Origin: Eubacteriales bacterium
Lineage (GTDB): Bacteria > Bacillota_A > Clostridia > Christensenellales > Aristaeellaceae
Direction of reading: 5' to 3'
Length of the DNA: 7,780 bases
Assembly: GCA_030528845.1 (NCBI GenBank)
Contig: JAUMYC010000115.1
Span: forward strand, 1-7,780
Both the position numbers and the translations under genes were made by a program. The notes below the pieces were generated by a model. It was not told where the DNA came from. It ran no database searches and saw nothing but the letters and a program-made list of their open reading frames with translations. Shown here piece after piece: positions 7,411 to 7,780 of this stretch (the first letter of the stretch is position 1; each line of letters opens with the position of its first letter).

Positions 7411-7780
7411 ACTCTGTTTTCTGTGTGTATGCCTGCTTTTGTGCGGCTGTACGCAAACGGACCAGCCGGAAAACCAGGCCATCGCCATCGGTCTTTCCGT
7501 CGATCTGAACGAGGAAGGCGGCTTGGAGCTGAGCGTGCTTCTGCCAAACCTGCATTCGGTCGGCCAGTCCTCCTCCAGCGCATACACCATCTGCTCCGCC
7601 ACCGCGCATAGCTTTGCCGAAGCGATCGGACTGCTGCGCACGTCCATCCCACTCACGCTCAACCTCGCCCAGCTCAAAGCCGTGATCTTTTCGCAGGAGA
7701 TCGCGCAGAGCGATTTTCTGCACAATATCGTTTCCGATATGTATCTCACCCACCGGCTCTACAACGCGGCCTTTTGCATT
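7397..7780 (+). CDS. GerC-like germination lipoprotein, partial (3' end outside window)
   Basis: An open frame of 128 codons runs from ATG 7397 to the window end without a stop. Family members are about 370-400 aa, so roughly a third is visible. The N-terminus MRSLKLCFLCVCLLLCGC is a lipoprotein signal: a basic start, a hydrophobic core, and lipobox LCGC with C18 as the lipidated cysteine. The following IAIGLSVDLNEEGGLELSVLLP (34-ish to 50) resembles the first strands of Ger(x)C proteins. The region ATAHSFAEAIGLLRTS, then LNLAQLKAVIFSQEIAQSD and RLYNAAF, fits the family pattern of a helix, then the strand before the conserved 'lAk' helix. The usual W-D-x-x-E after the lipid cysteine is replaced by TQTDQPEN. 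C subunits are lipoproteins on the outer face of the spore inner membrane and are needed for receptor function. It overlaps the gerB-like gene by 14 nt. Confidence 0.87.
   Translation, partial: MRSLKLCFLCVCLLLCGCTQTDQPENQAIAIGLSVDLNEEGGLELSVLLPNLHSVGQSSSSAYTICSATAHSFAEAIGLLRTSIPLTLNLAQLKAVIFSQEIAQSDFLHNIVSDMYLTHRLYNAAFCI

Overview
The window most likely comes from an endospore-forming, GC-rich member of the Clostridia (Bacillota). Three things point there: a GerA/GerB/GerC-type spore germinant receptor operon, strong AGGAGG-type ribosome binding sites before nearly every gene, and the obgE-yhbY pairing. No species can be named from the sequence alone. Coding density is high, the longest non-coding gap is about 150 bp, and no RNA gene, CRISPR array, insertion sequence or prophage feature was seen.

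Left part (1-2606, all minus strand): nth (endonuclease III, base excision repair), obgE (ribosome-assembly GTPase) and a yhbY-like gene (CRM-domain RNA-binding protein, cut by the window edge) form a tight operon, read right to left, behind a probable vegetative promoter near 2260-2288. Just upstream on the same strand is a 90-residue DUF3343 protein (Pfam: putative Se/S carrier-like).

Middle (2743-4760): a class V aminotransferase of the cysteine desulfurase type is transcribed away from the DUF3343 gene across a 136-bp intergenic region with a small palindrome. The two may be a sulfur- or selenium-mobilising enzyme and its carrier. The desulfurase gene converges on a minus-strand PHP-domain phosphoesterase gene (RNase AM/TrpH-like). 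The ends of both genes, including both stop codons, lie in one perfect 40-bp palindrome that should terminate transcription in both directions.

Right part (4877-7780, plus strand): a gerA-gerB-gerC operon with overlapping genes, its last gene cut by the window end. A sigma-G-like promoter (forespore-specific) precedes gerA. It lies back to back with the near-consensus sigma-A promoter of the PHP gene, with the two -35 elements one base apart. GerB and GerC are clearly diverged from the classical Bacillus proteins.

Most of the window is ordinary housekeeping and sporulation content. The points worth a second look are the carrier/desulfurase pair, the back-to-back promoters, the shared palindromic terminator and the divergent germinant receptor. 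I found no convincing evidence of a wholly new system.
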